From: Paenibacillus validus NBRC 15382
GTDB lineage: Bacteria > Bacillota > Bacilli > Paenibacillales > NBRC-103111
DNA: 64,000 bases
Assembly: GCF_004000985.1 (NCBI RefSeq)
Contig: NZ_BIMH01000003.1
Coordinates: 1 to 64,000, forward strand
Direction of reading: 5' to 3'
A model generated the notes under the pieces. The model was not told where the DNA came from. It searched no databases and was given only the letters and a program-made list of their open reading frames with translations. The translations under genes were made by a program, and so were the position numbers. This document shows, piece by piece, positions 62,192 to 64,000 of the stretch (position 1 is its first letter; the number at the start of each line of letters is the position of its first letter).

Positions 62192-64000
62192 TTAAGCGTC
62201 TTGCGTCTGCGGGCTTCTCATCAGATATGGATAAAGCAGAATCAGTCCGGCGACATATAGCGCCAAAGCAAACAACGCGGGCAGCAGGTGCCAGAAATCG
62301 GTGTATCCGATACCGAGATGAACGCCGAAGCCCGCAATAAACCCGGGAGCCCCGCCCACAAGCAGCGTCTTCCACTGCCAACGCTCGCCCTGCTGCAGGC
62401 CCCAGAGCGCCATAATAAGAAGCGCCAGCGCATCGGACAGCAGCGCTCCGCCGAAGCCGGCGCGATCATGCGCGATGAGCGGAATAAGATGCGGATTGGC
62501 CGCCTCAAGCTCGGCCGGCGTAACCTGCATGAACGCCAAATCCTCCGGCACGAACACCTGCGTCATGCCGACAACGGCGATCGTGATGCCGCCGGCTGCG
62601 AGGGCGAAGCCCAGTACGACGAAGCAAAGCTGCCCCCACATCGCCAGCCGCCACACGCGGTCATTGCGCCTGTTCACCGGCTTGCGGTAAGGCCGGTCCG
62701 GATTGTTCCGCATGGACAAGACGAACATCGGAAGCAGCGCCGCAGCCGCGATGGCATGAAGCGGATCGAAGTACCCGTAGCCCAAATATAAGAAAAAGCT
62801 CGAGAATCCGACGACGCCGGAAACCGCCAAAGCGGTTTTGCTCCAATGCAGCCCGTGCTGGAGTCCGTTCGCGGCGATTTGGTAATACAGGATGCCGATC
62901 GAGATCATCGTCCCCGCCAGCGTAATCCGGTCGTGCGACATGAAGTGCAGCAGGTTGGCGTTGATCCGCGACAATTCTTCGAGATCCATGCCTAGATACG
63001 CTTCGTCGTAAGGCAGCAGCACGGTCGTCGTCGCCACAAGCCACGCCAGAATACCGCCGAAGATCATCCCCAGCCCCAGCAGGCACATCCAGCCCCAATG
63101 CTTCCAGAACGACGGCGGCGACGGCTCGGGTTCCCCGCGGATTTTCTCGTAGAGAACCGCCTCGTTCACCCGCTTGGGCAAGCCCGGTCCGGCGTACACC
63201 AGACCGCTGTGCAGCAGCACGTAATCCGCCCCAGCCCGCATCAGGTCGACCGCATCCTGCGGCTCGTGCACCCCGCCCGCTGCTTTCACGGCAAATCCGT
63301 TCACGTCCCGGCTGCCCAACCGGTCGAAGCTTGAGCCGGGGCCGAGCACACGGCGGATCACCCGAAGCTTCTCCAGCGCCGCCGCTTTGCACGCCTTGCC
63401 GATACGGACGCCGCCGCCAGCCGCGGGAAGCGCTTCCCCGACAACGATGCCCGCCCATGCCGATCGATCCAGCCGCTCCAGCAGCCGCTCCAACTGCTCG
63501 TTCGGGTAGTCGAGCGGAACATATAGAAACAGAGGCCGGCCGGCCTCCGCAGCGCCCGGGATGCGCTCCAGCAGCGCCAGCGCCTCCTCCGTCCCTTCGC
63601 AGTCCCGCAGCACATCGATGTAAAAGCCCGCCGCTCCAGCCTCGGCCAATCGCGCCAGCAGCAGCCGCAGCTCTTCGAGCGCCCGCTCGCCGCGGGTACC
63701 GGGCATCGGCGCGATGCGCACCAACTGCGGCAGCGTGTGCCCCGGTTTCGCGATTCGGCGGGCGGCCGCCTTCAGGCCGGGGTTCTCCGCGTACGCCGGA
63801 TAGACGATCGATTCCGCGGCAGCCTCGCGCACAATCGGCTGGCCGCTGCGCACGGATGAAACGGTCACCGGGCCCACTTCCATGAAGCCGAAGCCGAACT
63901 GCGACATCGCCTTGTGAGCCGTCCCTTCCGGGTCCAAGCTGCCGGATAATCCGACAGGCGTTGGGAACGTTAGCGCGGTTACGCGGCTCTCCAGCAGCGG
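62192..64000 (-). CDS. Membrane protein with degenerate dihydroorotate-dehydrogenase-like domain, 5' end beyond window
   Basis: The frame is open to the right edge, so the N-terminus is missing; at least 602 residues are visible. The first part is clearly PyrD class 2-like (FPTPVGLSGSLDPEG, FGFGFMEVGPVT, GGVHEPQDAVDLMRAGADYVLLHSGLVYAGPGLPKRVNEAV). FMN and catalytic residues are changed: the Lys of LDKDG is Pro, the NISSPNT loop reads IDVLRDC, and the KIAPDL Lys is lost (LYVPLDY). The second part (about 290 residues) has about nine transmembrane helices. Dihydroorotate oxidation is unlikely. The short TTG start at 63937 is only internal. Confidence 0.8.
   Translation of the reverse strand, partial: PLLESRVTALTFPTPVGLSGSLDPEGTAHKAMSQFGFGFMEVGPVTVSSVRSGQPIVREAAAESIVYPAYAENPGLKAAARRIAKPGHTLPQLVRIAPMPGTRGERALEELRLLLARLAEAGAAGFYIDVLRDCEGTEEALALLERIPGAAEAGRPLFLYVPLDYPNEQLERLLERLDRSAWAGIVVGEALPAAGGGVRIGKACKAAALEKLRVIRRVLGPGSSFDRLGSRDVNGFAVKAAGGVHEPQDAVDLMRAGADYVLLHSGLVYAGPGLPKRVNEAVLYEKIRGEPEPSPPSFWKHWGWMCLLGLGMIFGGILAWLVATTTVLLPYDEAYLGMDLEELSRINANLLHFMSHDRITLAGTMISIGILYYQIAANGLQHGLHWSKTALAVSGVVGFSSFFLYLGYGYFDPLHAIAAAALLPMFVLSMRNNPDRPYRKPVNRRNDRVWRLAMWGQLCFVVLGFALAAGGITIAVVGMTQVFVPEDLAFMQVTPAELEAANPHLIPLIAHDRAGFGGALLSDALALLIMALWGLQQGERWQWKTLLVGGAPGFIAGFGVHLGIGYTDFWHLLPALFALALYVAGLILLYPYLMRSPQTQDA

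Noticed and set aside
1-64000. tRNA, rRNA, CRISPR arrays, insertion sequences, prophage genes, replication origin
   Set aside because: None was found: no spaced direct repeats, no transposase or integrase motifs, and no cloverleaf-like sequences were noticed on reading both strands by eye.

Overview
The window looks like a chromosomal segment of a spore-forming, Gram-positive member of the Paenibacillaceae (Paenibacillus, Cohnella or a close relative). The evidence is high-GC DNA with Bacillus-type genes: Spo0M, a YjcZ-like mini-protein, a YkuI-type EAL protein, BmrA, SdpI/SdpR, a Btr-like regulator, DUF3889, and strong AGGAGG ribosome-binding sites. No tRNA, rRNA, CRISPR array, transposase or phage module was seen. 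Almost every convergent gene pair is separated by a perfect intrinsic-terminator hairpin.

Layout. 1-10.4 kb: the 3' part of a SNF2 helicase, a YkuI-type EAL protein divergent from a large CHASE3 hybrid histidine kinase, a secreted phosphoesterase, a 29-residue YjcZ-like peptide and an unusual chemoreceptor. 10.6-15.7 kb: a Leloir operon galK-galE-galT with a divergent AraC regulator. 15.7-22.9 kb: a divergent 7TM-DISM kinase/OmpR regulator pair, RluF, a LacI remnant facing a Cof phosphatase promoter with a palindromic operator, and two tandem CBO0543-like membrane genes, one frameshifted. 23-33 kb: a class A PBP, several tiny conserved-looking proteins, a deoxyinosine glycosylase, an EamA transporter, a methyltransferase, Spo0M and a kinase-like protein. 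33-45 kb: a flavin monooxygenase, a His-rich zinc-type CDF exporter with an ArsR-type operator, DUF3889, DUF72, EcsC, DUF2252, GlnRS, DinB, MFS, SRPBCC and TVP38 proteins. 45-52 kb: BmrA, a FrnE-type DsbA, an HD-GYP/CheY operon behind a c-di-GMP-I riboswitch, and a Fur-box-controlled Btr-like regulator. 52-56 kb: an oxidative-stress cluster (Dps, two Fur-family regulators sharing one operator type, a short ORF resembling a catalase N-terminus, a winged-helix regulator) followed by sdpR-sdpI. 56-64 kb: a CAP/copper-amine-oxidase-like secreted protein, a doubly broken dicarboxylate symporter, an AT-rich YbaK gene, a YhgE/Pip protein, a GyrI-like protein, and a membrane protein with a degenerate dihydroorotate-dehydrogenase domain running off the right edge.

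How the genes work together. The window repeatedly touches c-di-GMP: a riboswitch sits in front of an HD-GYP phosphodiesterase gene co-transcribed with cheY, and a YkuI-type EAL protein and a chemoreceptor lie elsewhere. A second theme is metal and peroxide control: a PerR-like repressor with Dps, a second Fur-family protein carrying Glu at the position where PerR has Asp, a Fur box in front of a siderophore-type regulator, and an ArsR-type operator in front of the CDF exporter. Several loci show decay (LacI, catalase, CBO0543, symporter). The strongest items for follow-up are the riboswitch operon, the Fur/PerR operator pair with the catalase-like ORF, and the membrane-fused degenerate DHODH.
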